Source: Acetobacteraceae bacterium (lineage in GTDB: Bacteria; Pseudomonadota; Alphaproteobacteria; Acetobacterales; Acetobacteraceae). Taken from it: 64,000 nt of DNA. Shown one piece after another: positions 42,827-51,278 of this stretch (the stretch's first letter is position 1; each line of letters starts with the position of its first letter). The stretch covers positions 410,025 to 474,024 of the forward strand of contig CANJLW010000001.1 of NCBI GenBank assembly GCA_947475245.1. Reading direction: 5' to 3'. Under the pieces are notes generated by a model. The model did not search any database and was not told the DNA's origin. It saw only the letters and a list, made by a program, of their open reading frames with translations. A program made the position numbers and the translations under genes.

Positions 42827-43903
42827 ATGTCCACCCCGCTTCTGTTCCAGCCGATCAGCTTCCGCTCGGTCACCGCCAAGAACCGTATCGTCGTCGCGCC
42901 GATGTGCCAGTACAGCTCCGTCGATGGGATGGGCGACGACTGGCATGTCCAGCATCTTGGCGCGCGCGCCGCGGGCGGCGCGGGCATCGTGATGGCGGAG
43001 GCGACCGCGGTCGCCGATATCGGACGCATCACCCCGGGCTGCCTGGGAGCCTATACGCCGGAGCATCGCGACGCGCTGGCGCGGATCGCCGCGATCATCG
43101 TGAAGTGCGGTTCGGTCCCCGCCATTCAGATCGCCCATGCCGGGCGCAAGGCGTCGTGCAATGTTCCCTGGGACGGCGGTAAGCCGATCCCGTCGAATGC
43201 CGGCGGTTGGGTCACCGTTGCGCCGAGCGCGATTCCGATGATTGCGGGGGGAGAGGATCCGCATGCGTTGTCGGTGGATGAGATCGCCGGGGTTGTCGCG
43301 CAATTCGCCGCGACCGCGCGCATGGCGCGCGAGGCCGGCTTCAAGGTGCTCGAAATTCACTCCGCGCACGGTTATCTCTCGCATTCCTTCCTGTCGCCGA
43401 TTTCCAATCACCGCAACGATCAGTATGGCGGCGACCTGTCCGGGCGTTCGCGCTTTCTGATGGAGATCATCGACGCCGTGCGCGCGGAATGGCCCGACGA
43501 TCTCCCGTTGTGGGTCCGCATTTCGTGTTCCGACTACATGGCCGGCGGTTTGACCATCGACGATACGGTGGAGCTTTCCCGCAGACTGGCGCAGCGCGGG
43601 GATGTCGATCTGATCGATTGTTCCTCGGGCGGCGTGTCGAACGACCAGAAGATCCCCTCGCTGCATCCGGGCTATCAGGTTCCCTTCGCCGAGGCGATCC
43701 GTTCGCGCGCGGGCATTGCCACGGGCGCGGTCGGCATGATCACCGAGGCGACGCACGCGGCGGAAATCCTGGCCAACGGGCGGGCAGACGTGGTGCTTCT
43801 GGCGCGCGCGCTGCTGGCCGAGCCCGCCTGGCCGCTGCGCGCGGCGAAGACGTTGGGCGTGAAGCCCGATCTGCTGTCGCAGTATCTGCGCGCGGCGCTC
43901 TGA
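42827..43903 (+). CDS. Old Yellow Enzyme-type NADH:flavin oxidoreductase (YqjM/xenobiotic reductase class)
   Basis: 358 residues. FMN-barrel signatures: VAPMCQYSSVDG (N-terminal, with the Cys typical of the thermophilic-like/YqjM class), IQIAHAGRKAS (His/Ala/Gly), HSAHGYLSHSFLSP, NHRNDQYGGDLSGRSRF, and VGMITEA. It should reduce activated C=C bonds with NAD(P)H. ATG 42827 is preferred; the frame upstream (from 42764) has no homology. Confidence 0.93.
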   Translation: MSTPLLFQPISFRSVTAKNRIVVAPMCQYSSVDGMGDDWHVQHLGARAAGGAGIVMAEATAVADIGRITPGCLGAYTPEHRDALARIAAIIVKCGSVPAIQIAHAGRKASCNVPWDGGKPIPSNAGGWVTVAPSAIPMIAGGEDPHALSVDEIAGVVAQFAATARMAREAGFKVLEIHSAHGYLSHSFLSPISNHRNDQYGGDLSGRSRFLMEIIDAVRAEWPDDLPLWVRISCSDYMAGGLTIDDTVELSRRLAQRGDVDLIDCSSGGVSNDQKIPSLHPGYQVPFAEAIRSRAGIATGAVGMITEATHAAEILANGRADVVLLARALLAEPAWPLRAAKTLGVKPDLLSQYLRAAL

Positions 43904-43921
43904 CGATCGGTCAACCAAGGT

Positions 43922-44467
43922 ATGTCCGCCATGTCGCTTGTTCCTCGCCTGCTGCCGCTTGTTGCCCTCCTCCCGGTTCTCGCCGGGTGCGGGCCGGAGC
44001 GGAACGCATTCGCGCCCGCGTGCCCGACGCCGCTGCTGGTGCGGGAACTCGCGGATATCGCGCGGTATCGTCCCAACGCGACGGGGCAGGACCTGACCGA
44101 TCTTATCGTGCAGGCCCGCGTCGTGCGGATCGACGGCAGCTGCGTCGACGGCGACAAGCGCGGCACGGTCGCGAGTACGTTGAGCATCACGCTGGAAGCC
44201 ACGCGCGGGCCGGCGATGACCGGAAAATCCATCGACCTGCCGCTGTTCATGGCGGTGGCCGACGGGGAGTCGATTCGCGACAAACGTTCCTATGCCGCGC
44301 GGATTACTTTTGACGGCAATCTGGATCGGGTCAGCGTCAGCACCCCGCCGATCGATCTGCAATTGCCTGTCACGGCAACGAAATCCGCCGCCGCCTACTC
44401 GGTGATCGCCGGTTTTCAACTTTCGCCGGAAGAAGTCGCGGCGAACCGATACCGTGCGGCACGCTAA
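43922..44467 (+). CDS. Putative lipoprotein of unknown function
   Basis: 181 residues. An N-terminal hydrophobic stretch ends in LAGC, a good lipobox with Cys22 or so, so it is probably an outer- or inner-membrane lipoprotein. Beyond this the sequence (DLIVQARVVRIDGSC and later LSITLEATRG) suggests a beta-rich domain I cannot name. A start at ATG 43931 would also keep the signal. It precedes the HtrA-like gene by 63 bases. Confidence 0.65.
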   Translation: MSAMSLVPRLLPLVALLPVLAGCGPERNAFAPACPTPLLVRELADIARYRPNATGQDLTDLIVQARVVRIDGSCVDGDKRGTVASTLSITLEATRGPAMTGKSIDLPLFMAVADGESIRDKRSYAARITFDGNLDRVSVSTPPIDLQLPVTATKSAAAYSVIAGFQLSPEEVAANRYRAAR

Positions 44468-44530
44468 CCAAACGGTCTATTTGCAACCCAGGATTCGACC
44501 CGGATGCGGCGTCGCCGCTATAGTCAGACC

Positions 44531-45556
44531 ATGAGCGATGAATCACCCAAGGAACGCCCGAATCAGGGAAGGCGTCGAGGCATGAAAAATCAGGATTGGG
44601 AGATCCCCGCCAACTTGCGGCCGGACCCGAACGATTATTCGTTCGACCTGCAGCGCGCGTTGAACGCGGTGGTTAGTCTGAAGACCTATATTCCGTCCGA
44701 CGCCTTTACCGCGAATACCCTGGGCACCGAGCGGGCCGGCAGCGGCGTGGTGATCGGGGAGAACGGCCTGATCGCCACGATCGGCTATCTGGTGACCGAA
44801 GCCGAGACGATCTGGATTACGTCCAACGACGGACAGGCGGTGCCTGGCCATGCCCTGGCGTTCGACCAGGAAACCGGTTTCGGTCTGGTCCAGGCACTGG
44901 GCAAGCTGAACCTGCCGGTGCTTGAAATGGGCGATTCCGACAGTTTGAAGATCGGCGATCAGGTTGTCTTCGCGGCCGGCGGCGGCCAGCACCACGCGGT
45001 GGAGACCCGGATCGTCGGACGCCAGGAATTCGCGGGTTACTGGGAATATGTGATCGACGATGCGCTGTTCACCGCGCCCGCGCATCCGTTCTGGGGCGGG
45101 TGCGGGATGATCGGGGCGGACGGCAAGCTGATGGGGATCGGCTCCCTGATCCTGCAGCAGGGCGACGGCAAGGGTCGTCGGCTCGACATGAACATGGTGG
45201 TGCCGATCGGTTTGCTCGCGCCAATCCTCAAGGACCTTACGACCTATGGCCGGGTGAATCGTCCCGCGCGCCCCTGGTTGGGGATGTACGCGACGGAAGC
45301 CGACGATGCGATCGTGGTCGGCGGCCTCGCCGATGGCGGCCCGGCGGAGAAGGCGGGCCTGCAGGTCGGCGACAAGATCCTGTCAATCGACGACGAGGAA
45401 ATCCCTGACCTCGCCGGGCTGTGGCGGCGTGTCTGGGCGTCGGGCAGCGCCGGTGCCGAGGTTCGCTTCCGGATCGAGCGTGAAGGCGCGCCCCGACGGG
45501 TCGGCGTTCGTTCGGCCGATCGAGTCGGTTTTCTGAAGGCACCGAAGTTCCACTGA
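44531..45556 (+). CDS. HtrA/Do-like trypsin-fold protein with PDZ domain and no catalytic triad
   Basis: 341 residues. Residues 68-240 align to the DegP/HtrA trypsin fold: SGVVIGENGLIATIGYLV corresponds to the usual region ending in NNHVV, and GDSDSLKIGDQVVFAAG to the strand before the active-site loop. The catalytic His, Asp and Ser positions hold Tyr86, Gly116 and Gly189. A PDZ domain follows (about 248-325: ADGGPAEKAGLQVGDKILSIDDEEI). No signal peptide is evident, so it may be cytosolic. It is likely a peptide-binding or scaffold pseudoprotease. ATG 44582 is an alternative start. Confidence 0.8.
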   Translation: MSDESPKERPNQGRRRGMKNQDWEIPANLRPDPNDYSFDLQRALNAVVSLKTYIPSDAFTANTLGTERAGSGVVIGENGLIATIGYLVTEAETIWITSNDGQAVPGHALAFDQETGFGLVQALGKLNLPVLEMGDSDSLKIGDQVVFAAGGGQHHAVETRIVGRQEFAGYWEYVIDDALFTAPAHPFWGGCGMIGADGKLMGIGSLILQQGDGKGRRLDMNMVVPIGLLAPILKDLTTYGRVNRPARPWLGMYATEADDAIVVGGLADGGPAEKAGLQVGDKILSIDDEEIPDLAGLWRRVWASGSAGAEVRFRIEREGAPRRVGVRSADRVGFLKAPKFH

Positions 45557-45572
45557 CACGAAGGGTGTCCTG

Positions 45573-46241
45573 ATGTCCGAAGCGGCGCAGCCCGCGTTAC
45601 GCGGCGCGATAATTCCGGTTACGCCGTTTCAGCAGAATTGCACCCTGCTGTGGGACGATGCGACCAAGAACGGCATTGTCGTCGATCCCGGCGGCGATGT
45701 GGCGAATATTCTGTCGGCCATCGAACAGTCCGGCGTCACGGTGCAGTCGATTGTGCTCACCCATGGTCATCTGGACCATGCCGGCGGCGCGATGGGCCTG
45801 GCCGCGGCGCTGCGAGAAAAGACCGGCCAGCCAGTGCCGATCGAGGGACCCGACCGGCGCGATGAGTTCCTGCTGAACGGCATCGCCGCACAGGCCGCCG
45901 GCTATGGGTTCGAGGCGGAGAATGTGACCCCGGATCGCTGGCTGGCAGAAGGCGACGCGGTCGAGTTCGCCGGCCATCGCTTTGACGTGCTGCACTGCCC
46001 CGGCCATACGCCCGGCCACCTGGTGTTCGTCAATCACGCCGCGCGCTTCGCTTTGGTGGGCGACGTGTTGTTCCAGGGTTCCGTCGGACGCACCGATTTT
46101 CCCTATGGCGATCATGCCGCGCTGATCGCGGCCATCCAGACCAAGCTGCTGCCCCTCGGCGACGATTACAGCTTCGTCTGCGGCCACGGACCCGGTTCAA
46201 GCTTCGGGGCGGAGCGAGCGAGCAACCCATTCCTGCGGTGA
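45573..46241 (+). CDS. MBL-fold hydrolase, glyoxalase II-like (YcbL type)
   Basis: 222 residues. THGHLDHAGG is the TxHxDH dinuclear metal motif; HCPGHTPGHLVF and VGDVLFQGSVGRTDFPYGD follow, matching the hydroxyacylglutathione-hydrolase-like YcbL/GloC group, and CGHGPGSSFGAERASNPF closes the metal site. It probably cleaves S-lactoylglutathione or a related thioester. It follows the HtrA-like gene by 16 bases and is probably co-transcribed. Confidence 0.9.
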   Translation: MSEAAQPALRGAIIPVTPFQQNCTLLWDDATKNGIVVDPGGDVANILSAIEQSGVTVQSIVLTHGHLDHAGGAMGLAAALREKTGQPVPIEGPDRRDEFLLNGIAAQAAGYGFEAENVTPDRWLAEGDAVEFAGHRFDVLHCPGHTPGHLVFVNHAARFALVGDVLFQGSVGRTDFPYGDHAALIAAIQTKLLPLGDDYSFVCGHGPGSSFGAERASNPFLR

Positions 46242-46254
46242 TCCCATCGCAAGC

Positions 46255-47427
46255 GTGATCGATCCCATCGAGGACCTGCGCCGTTTCAGCGGGAGCGGCA
46301 CGCCGACGATCGAGCATGACGAATCCGGCCTGCGCAGCTTCGTCAACGCATGGTGGACGGCGGCGCAGCGCCAGGGGCACGCGCTGCACGAGATCAGCTA
46401 TCGCGCCTGCTTCAAGGCCCAACTGCCGGAATTCTTCATCGCGCGCCTGACCGAGGCGAGCGAGACGGTCTACGATCCGTTTTCCGGCCGCGGCACCACG
46501 GCGATGCAGGCTGCCTTGATGGGGCGTCACCCCGCGGCCAACGACGTCAACCCACTCAGCGCCATGCTGCTTGCCCCGCGCCTCGATCCGCCGACCTTGG
46601 GGGAAATCGCGGAGCGGTTGGCGCGAGTCGCGGATTTGGCGCGCGAGCAGGTCGATGCCGACGACCCGCTATTGGCGTTTTATCACCCGGATACACTGGC
46701 GCATCTGGCGGCGCTGCGGCGGTATCTGCTGGAGCGCGCACCGGATCGGGTAGATCGCTGGATCAGGATGGTGGCGTTGAATCGCCTGACCGGACATTCG
46801 CCGGGGTTCTTCTCGGTCTACACGATGCCGCCCAATCAGGCGGTGTCGGTTGCCTCGCAGCGCAAAATCAACGCCCGTCGTGGTCAGACACCGCCGCCGC
46901 GCGACATTGTCGCGCTTATCCTACGGAAATCGCGAGCATTATTGGCGGATGGGCCGGGGGCGGCGCATCCGCCGGCGGTGTTGACGACGGGGACTGCCGA
47001 TAATGTGCCGGCGCTGGCGGATGCCTCGGTCGCGCTGATCGTCACGTCGCCGCCGTTTCTGGATATCGTCGATTACGAGGCGGATAACTGGTTGCGGTGT
47101 TGGTTCGCCGGCATCGATCCGGCCTCGGTCGCGATTGACCACCACCGCGACATCGCGTCCTGGCGCGGCTTCGTGCGGCGAAGCTTCGTCGATTTCGCGC
47201 GGGTCGTGCGACCCGGCGGTCATGTGGCGTTCGAGGTCGGCGAGGTGCGCGGCGGCAAGGTGCGGCTTGAACGCGAGGTTGTCGCGGCCATCGCCGGACT
47301 ACCCTTCACGGTGCTGGGCGTCGTGGTCAATCAGCAGGCCTTTACCAAGACCGCGCATTGCTGGGGCGTCGGCAATAACCGGGGCGGCACGAATTCCAAC
47401 CGGATCGTGCTCGCGCGTCGGCTTTAA
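46255..47427 (+). CDS. Solitary DNA amino-methyltransferase (N4/N6 type)
   Basis: 390 residues. The SAM-binding motif VYDPFSGRGTT (about 74-82) comes first and the catalytic TSPPF (264-268) second. TSPPY/F is typical of N4-cytosine and some N6-adenine enzymes. The motif order is the opposite of that in beta-class enzymes such as CcrM. No restriction nuclease gene is adjacent; the neighbours are an MBL hydrolase and an alpha/beta hydrolase. GTG 46255 follows a weak AGCG. It may act on DNA as an orphan modifier; an RNA target is less likely but not excluded. Confidence 0.8.
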   Translation: MIDPIEDLRRFSGSGTPTIEHDESGLRSFVNAWWTAAQRQGHALHEISYRACFKAQLPEFFIARLTEASETVYDPFSGRGTTAMQAALMGRHPAANDVNPLSAMLLAPRLDPPTLGEIAERLARVADLAREQVDADDPLLAFYHPDTLAHLAALRRYLLERAPDRVDRWIRMVALNRLTGHSPGFFSVYTMPPNQAVSVASQRKINARRGQTPPPRDIVALILRKSRALLADGPGAAHPPAVLTTGTADNVPALADASVALIVTSPPFLDIVDYEADNWLRCWFAGIDPASVAIDHHRDIASWRGFVRRSFVDFARVVRPGGHVAFEVGEVRGGKVRLEREVVAAIAGLPFTVLGVVVNQQAFTKTAHCWGVGNNRGGTNSNRIVLARRL

Positions 47428-47443
47428 CAGGTTCGGCCCGCGA

Positions 47444-48319
47444 TCAGGCAGGCGGGCGGGTGCGCGCCAGCATTTCCAGCAAAATCGGATGCACGATCTC
47501 GGGCGATTCATAAGCTGCCCAGTGGCCGGTTTTCGGGATCAGGCGGATATCGGCTTCCGGCTTGCGGGCCCGCAGGCTGGCGACGCGTTCCGGCCCCTTG
47601 GGATTGGCGGGGGCGTCGAGTTCGCCCCACATGCCGTTCAGCGGCGATTGCAAGGCGTCGATCGCCTTCAGGATCGCGCCGCTGCGCGAAATCGCCGGGG
47701 TGCGCAGGCGGGAGCGGATGGTGTTCCAATCCTGGATGGTGATGGCGAGGTCGTCGATCTTGGCGGGATCCGCGATCATCAGGCGGTTCAGGTTGATGCG
47801 GTGGGTATCCCAGCGCGCCTGTCCTTCGAGGTGGCGGACCTTTTCCAACGTGACCTGTGATCCGCCGAGGGCACCGACTCCGGCGGACCCGATGATGGTG
47901 ACGGAGCGGGCCTGGGCGCCGCGGATCGCGCCGACGCAGCTTGCCATGGTGCCGCCGAACGAAAAGCCGACGACATCGTAACGCGTGCCCGCGCCGATGA
48001 CATGGTCGATCCCGTCGGCGACAATCGTCGCGATGGCGAAGGCATCGTCGCCGTCGGGGGGGATGTCGGACTCACCCAGTCCGGGCAGGTCGGGGACCAG
48101 GACGCGGTAGGTGTCGACGAGCACCGGGATGGTGCGGACCCAATGCCGCCAGGAACCCGCGCCGCCGTGAAACAGCACGACCACCGGGGCGGTGCCGCCG
48201 GAACGGTCCCACATGCGCCAGACCATCTTCCCGTCGCCGCAGGGCGATTCCGAGCGGACCGCCTGTTGCTCCATCTGGTCCAGGATCGTCTGGGGGTCCT
48301 GGGTCGATTGGTCGTTCAT
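47444..48319 (-). CDS. Alpha/beta hydrolase
   Basis: 291 residues. Oxyanion-hole loop VVLFHGGAGSWRHW, nucleophile elbow VGFSFGGTMAS (Ser in GFSFGG), and catalytic His in PKTGHWAAYE fit the fold; the Asp lies near MWGELDAP. Similar to C-C bond hydrolases and epoxide-hydrolase-like enzymes. ATG 48319 has GGTGGAGAG upstream. Convergent with the methyltransferase. Confidence 0.87.
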   Translation of the reverse strand: MNDQSTQDPQTILDQMEQQAVRSESPCGDGKMVWRMWDRSGGTAPVVVLFHGGAGSWRHWVRTIPVLVDTYRVLVPDLPGLGESDIPPDGDDAFAIATIVADGIDHVIGAGTRYDVVGFSFGGTMASCVGAIRGAQARSVTIIGSAGVGALGGSQVTLEKVRHLEGQARWDTHRINLNRLMIADPAKIDDLAITIQDWNTIRSRLRTPAISRSGAILKAIDALQSPLNGMWGELDAPANPKGPERVASLRARKPEADIRLIPKTGHWAAYESPEIVHPILLEMLARTRPPA

Positions 48320-48430
48320 GCTCTCTCCACCTTGCGCTGGGGCGTATGCGGTCGAACCGCGCTTCGCCGCCCAGTCTACAAACATGGATGCCGAACCGCA
48401 AAATCGGGGTGGGCCGACGCCCAAACGGGC

Positions 48431-49117
48431 CTATCGACGCGCGATGTCGGACAGGCGGACGATGACGCCGCTTGGATCGGTGCGGCTGTCCCAGCGGCGC
48501 ACCGTCATCGTCCAGTCCCGCTCCGCCGCGGTCAGTTCCGCATCGACGTTGCGCGACTTCGGGAACAGGCATTCCCCGCCCGGGGCCAACAGCGGTTCGG
48601 CATAGTCCAGCAGGCGCGCGATCGGCGCGAGACCGCGCGCGATCACCATCGCGGCCGGCGCGACGCGGGCCTTCTGGATCGCCGTGGCATGCACCGTGGC
48701 GCGCGCGCCGGTCAGACGCGCGGCCTCGCGCAGGAACGCGGCCTTGCGGAGGTCTTCCTCGATCAGTTCCACCTGAATGCCAAACTGGATCGCCAGCACC
48801 AGACCGGGGAACCCGCCGCCGGAGCCGAGATCGATCACGCGATCGGGCAGGGGCCCGCTGACGGTGCCGAGTTGCAGACTGTCGGCGACATGACGGGTCC
48901 AGACTACGGGCACGTCGCCGCGCGCGATCAGATTGATCGAGGTGTTCCAGCGCAGCAGCGCGTCGACAAAGACGCGCAGCCTGTCGGACGGAACTATCTC
49001 GGGGTTATCGGTCGTGATCGTCCGCGCCCCTCGAACGGTCCAGACTCCAGACTCCGCCGCCGGCGGCGGACAGGAACAGGAAGACGAAGCTGTAGACGAT
49101 CGCCAGTTCGCCGCCAT
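48431..49117 (-). CDS. rsmG: 16S rRNA (guanine527-N7)-methyltransferase RsmG
   Basis: Core residues are clear: LLRWNTSINLIARGD near the N-terminus, then VIDLGSGGGFPGLVLAI (SAM-binding) and SRNVDAELTAA near the C-terminus. It methylates G527 of 16S rRNA, linked to streptomycin sensitivity. Between the DoxX stop and the conserved core there is no ATG, GTG or TTG, so the nearest standard start is ATG 49117, which overlaps the upstream DoxX gene by 113 bases; a non-standard start nearer the core is possible. Not beside gidA/parA here, unlike in many bacteria. Confidence 0.85.
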   Translation of the reverse strand: MAANWRSSTASSSCSCPPPAAESGVWTVRGARTITTDNPEIVPSDRLRVFVDALLRWNTSINLIARGDVPVVWTRHVADSLQLGTVSGPLPDRVIDLGSGGGFPGLVLAIQFGIQVELIEEDLRKAAFLREAARLTGARATVHATAIQKARVAPAAMVIARGLAPIARLLDYAEPLLAPGGECLFPKSRNVDAELTAAERDWTMTVRRWDSRTDPSGVIVRLSDIARR

Positions 49118-49433
49118 TCAGCAGCGGAAAGACGCCGCGCGGCGCGTGGGCCATGAAATACGCCACCGCCATATGGCCGGACAGCACGAAGGCGACGGGA
49201 CGCGTGAACAGCCCGATGACGATCAGAAATCCGCCCAGCAGTTCCAGCAATCCGCCGAGACCGGGGTTGAGTGTGAACAGAACGGACAGGTTGAAGGGCA
49301 CATGCGTCGCGACATGGGGGAAGTCCAGCACCTTGGCGGTGCCGTGTTCCATGAACAGCAGCCCCGTGACGATCCGCAGCACCGACAGTAAGCGGTCTTC
49401 CCACAGGGGTCGCAGATAGCGCGAATCCGACAT
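49005..49433 (-). CDS. DoxX family membrane protein
   Basis: 142 residues, four membrane helices, with the DoxX N-terminal pattern LSVLRIVTGLLFMEHGTAKVL and LLELLGGFLIVIGLFTRPVAF (in part). DoxX proteins are linked to quinone or thiosulfate redox chemistry, but the role of this one is unknown. GGGAGGCACCG precedes ATG 49433. Confidence 0.85.
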   Translation of the reverse strand: MSDSRYLRPLWEDRLLSVLRIVTGLLFMEHGTAKVLDFPHVATHVPFNLSVLFTLNPGLGGLLELLGGFLIVIGLFTRPVAFVLSGHMAVAYFMAHAPRGVFPLLNGGELAIVYSFVFLFLSAAGGGVWSLDRSRGADDHDR

Positions 49434-49481
49434 CGGTGCCTCCCAGGCCCTGGTTGCGGCGGCAGGTTACGAACATTCGCC

Positions 49482-50414
49482 CTACGTCACCAGATCGGCG
49501 GCCATGCGGTGAAAATGACCGAAGCGAAGCGACAATGCGCGCGGGACGCCGTCGAGGTCCGGCACCGCCGTCGTTGCCAGCGGATCGAAGCGCACCGCTT
49601 TCTGTCCGGCGAGATGCACGATGCCGATCTTCGCATAGGGATAGTAGTAATCGACGATGGCGGGAATACCGAGATCGACGCGGAACGGGCGGATGTAGTT
49701 GCACCATTCCGGCAGCAACTCGACCGGCAGTTTGTCGATGTAGACCGCGACGCCCATGGCCAGTTGGTCGCTGGAAAATCCCTTGCCGCCGCTTTGCAGG
49801 ATGCGGCCCTGCCAGGCGCGCATTGCCCGCCAGTGCGGCGCGTCGACGCGCAACGCGAACACACCGGCGTTCAACTGCGCGCGATTGCCAATCTCTTTCA
49901 GAATGCGCAGGGACAGCCCGCCGTGCCGCCCATTTTTGAAGAAAAACGAGCGGACCTGGCACAGCCCGCCGATCCCGCCCAGCAGCCAACGCACGTCGAT
50001 CTGACGTTCCCAATAGCGACCGTTATCCGCGACGACGGCGAGCGCGCCGCGCTGGGCCGCGCCTTCCAGCATCAGCAGCGCGCCATAGTCCTGGACCCAG
50101 GTGTCGCCGTCCAGGAAGATGATGGTCTGGAAGTCCGGAAACAGCCGATCCAGCCAGGGCTTGCTGAGATTAACCGCCAGCCGAGGCTCCTTGCGCAACA
50201 GCGCCGTGGGGAAGTCCGGCTCCGCGGGCGGGACGACCACGCGCGCGCCGGCGTCGCGCAGCGCCGCGACCTGTGCGGCATCCAGGCCGGCGTCGATCAC
50301 GCCAAAGGCCACGCGCGCGCCGCCGGAGACCGCGGCGATGGAGCGGCGCAGTTCGTCGATCATCGGATAATAAGGGGCGTTGCCGCCCGTCACGACGATG
50401 GTATCAGGGCGCAT
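49482..50414 (-). CDS. Glycosyltransferase-like protein (GT8-like GT-A fold)
   Basis: 310 residues. IIFLDGDTWVQD has the DxD metal/nucleotide-sugar motif, preceded by a Rossmann-like start (TIVVTGGNAPYYPMIDEL) and followed by LNAGVFALRVDAPHW, reminiscent of GT8/glycogenin-like transferases, and an IVHLAGQKAVRF block with a His ligand. The acceptor is unknown. It stands apart from the sugar cluster at 14-19 kb. It begins at ATG 50414. Confidence 0.72.
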   Translation of the reverse strand: MRPDTIVVTGGNAPYYPMIDELRRSIAAVSGGARVAFGVIDAGLDAAQVAALRDAGARVVVPPAEPDFPTALLRKEPRLAVNLSKPWLDRLFPDFQTIIFLDGDTWVQDYGALLMLEGAAQRGALAVVADNGRYWERQIDVRWLLGGIGGLCQVRSFFFKNGRHGGLSLRILKEIGNRAQLNAGVFALRVDAPHWRAMRAWQGRILQSGGKGFSSDQLAMGVAVYIDKLPVELLPEWCNYIRPFRVDLGIPAIVDYYYPYAKIGIVHLAGQKAVRFDPLATTAVPDLDGVPRALSLRFGHFHRMAADLVT

Positions 50415-50435
50415 GGGCGCGCGTCGAAATCCGAA

Positions 50436-51185
50436 TCATCGCCGCATCGATGTTTCAACCACTCCGACGCCGGAAAATTCGGTCCGAATACGATCGCCCG
50501 GCGCGATCGGGAACTGGCGCGTAAACGAACCGGTCATGACGATCTCTCCGGCTTTCAAACCGCGGCCATAGGCGCCGACCTTACCCGCCAGCCACACGAG
50601 GGAGTTGAGCGGATTGCCCAGCACCGCGTCGCCGGTACCGGTGGCGACGACGGTATCGTTGATGCTCACGGTCGCCACGATCGCGGTCGGGTTGTCCGGC
50701 AAGGGCACGGGGGCACCGAGGATGACCGTCTTTTGCTGCGCGTTGTCGGCCATGGCGAGGGCGATCTGCGCCGTGAACGGCCCGCGTGTTTCGATGATTT
50801 CCAGCGACGGATAGATCACATCGACGGCGGCGCGCGCCTGTTCGAGTGTGACCGAGCCCGACAGGTCCCGGCCCAGGCGCATGCAGAGTTCGTTCTCGAA
50901 GCCGCCGCCGATCAGATCGTTCGGGCCGAACACATGGCCCGACGGGGCGCTGTCGAGGATGCAGCCAAAGACCGGTTCGTGGAAGCCGAATTGCTGCTGA
51001 ATGGCGGCGGAGGTCAGCCCGACCTTCCAGCCGATCTGGCGTTCCCCGCGCGCGCAGCGCCGTTCGATTACGCCGAGTTGAATGGCATAGGCTTGTTCGA
51101 GCGTCAGCTTGTCGAACCAGGCCAGGGGGAAGAATTCTCCCCGCTCGCGCGCGTCCCAGAACGTGTCGATCAATTCCCGGCTCAT
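50436..51185 (-). CDS. 2-oxopent-4-enoate hydratase-like (FAH superfamily)
   Basis: 249 residues. GWKVGLTS, PVFGCI and the metal-binding FENELCMRLGRDL (Glu residues), plus YPSLEIIETRG, match MhpD/DmpE-type hydratases of the meta-cleavage pathway, which hydrate 2-hydroxypenta-2,4-dienoate. No ring-cleavage dioxygenase is in the window. GGGGGAGACTGCC precedes ATG 51185. Divergent from the AroQ-like gene. Confidence 0.88.
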   Translation of the reverse strand: MSRELIDTFWDARERGEFFPLAWFDKLTLEQAYAIQLGVIERRCARGERQIGWKVGLTSAAIQQQFGFHEPVFGCILDSAPSGHVFGPNDLIGGGFENELCMRLGRDLSGSVTLEQARAAVDVIYPSLEIIETRGPFTAQIALAMADNAQQKTVILGAPVPLPDNPTAIVATVSINDTVVATGTGDAVLGNPLNSLVWLAGKVGAYGRGLKAGEIVMTGSFTRQFPIAPGDRIRTEFSGVGVVETSMRR

Positions 51186-51211
51186 GGCAGTCTCCCCCGT
51201 GCGTTGGCGGA

Positions 51212-51229
51212 CAGTGAGCCTTGTCACTG
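51212..51229. repeat. Inverted repeat between divergent hydratase and AroQ-like genes
   Basis: CAGTGA, six bases, TCACTG, centred in the 93-base divergent promoter region. A candidate operator; the binding protein is not evident. Confidence 0.4.
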
Positions 51230-51278
51230 CCGGGGCCGTCAACTACCGTCCCGGCAATCTGATGCGGAGGGGAGCGCC

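Noticed and set aside
42816-42827. TTGATCCGTCAA just before the OYE-family gene as an FNR box
   Set aside because: The half sites are separated by four bases (TTGA-N4-TCAA) and not by the six needed, and the site overlaps the start codon.
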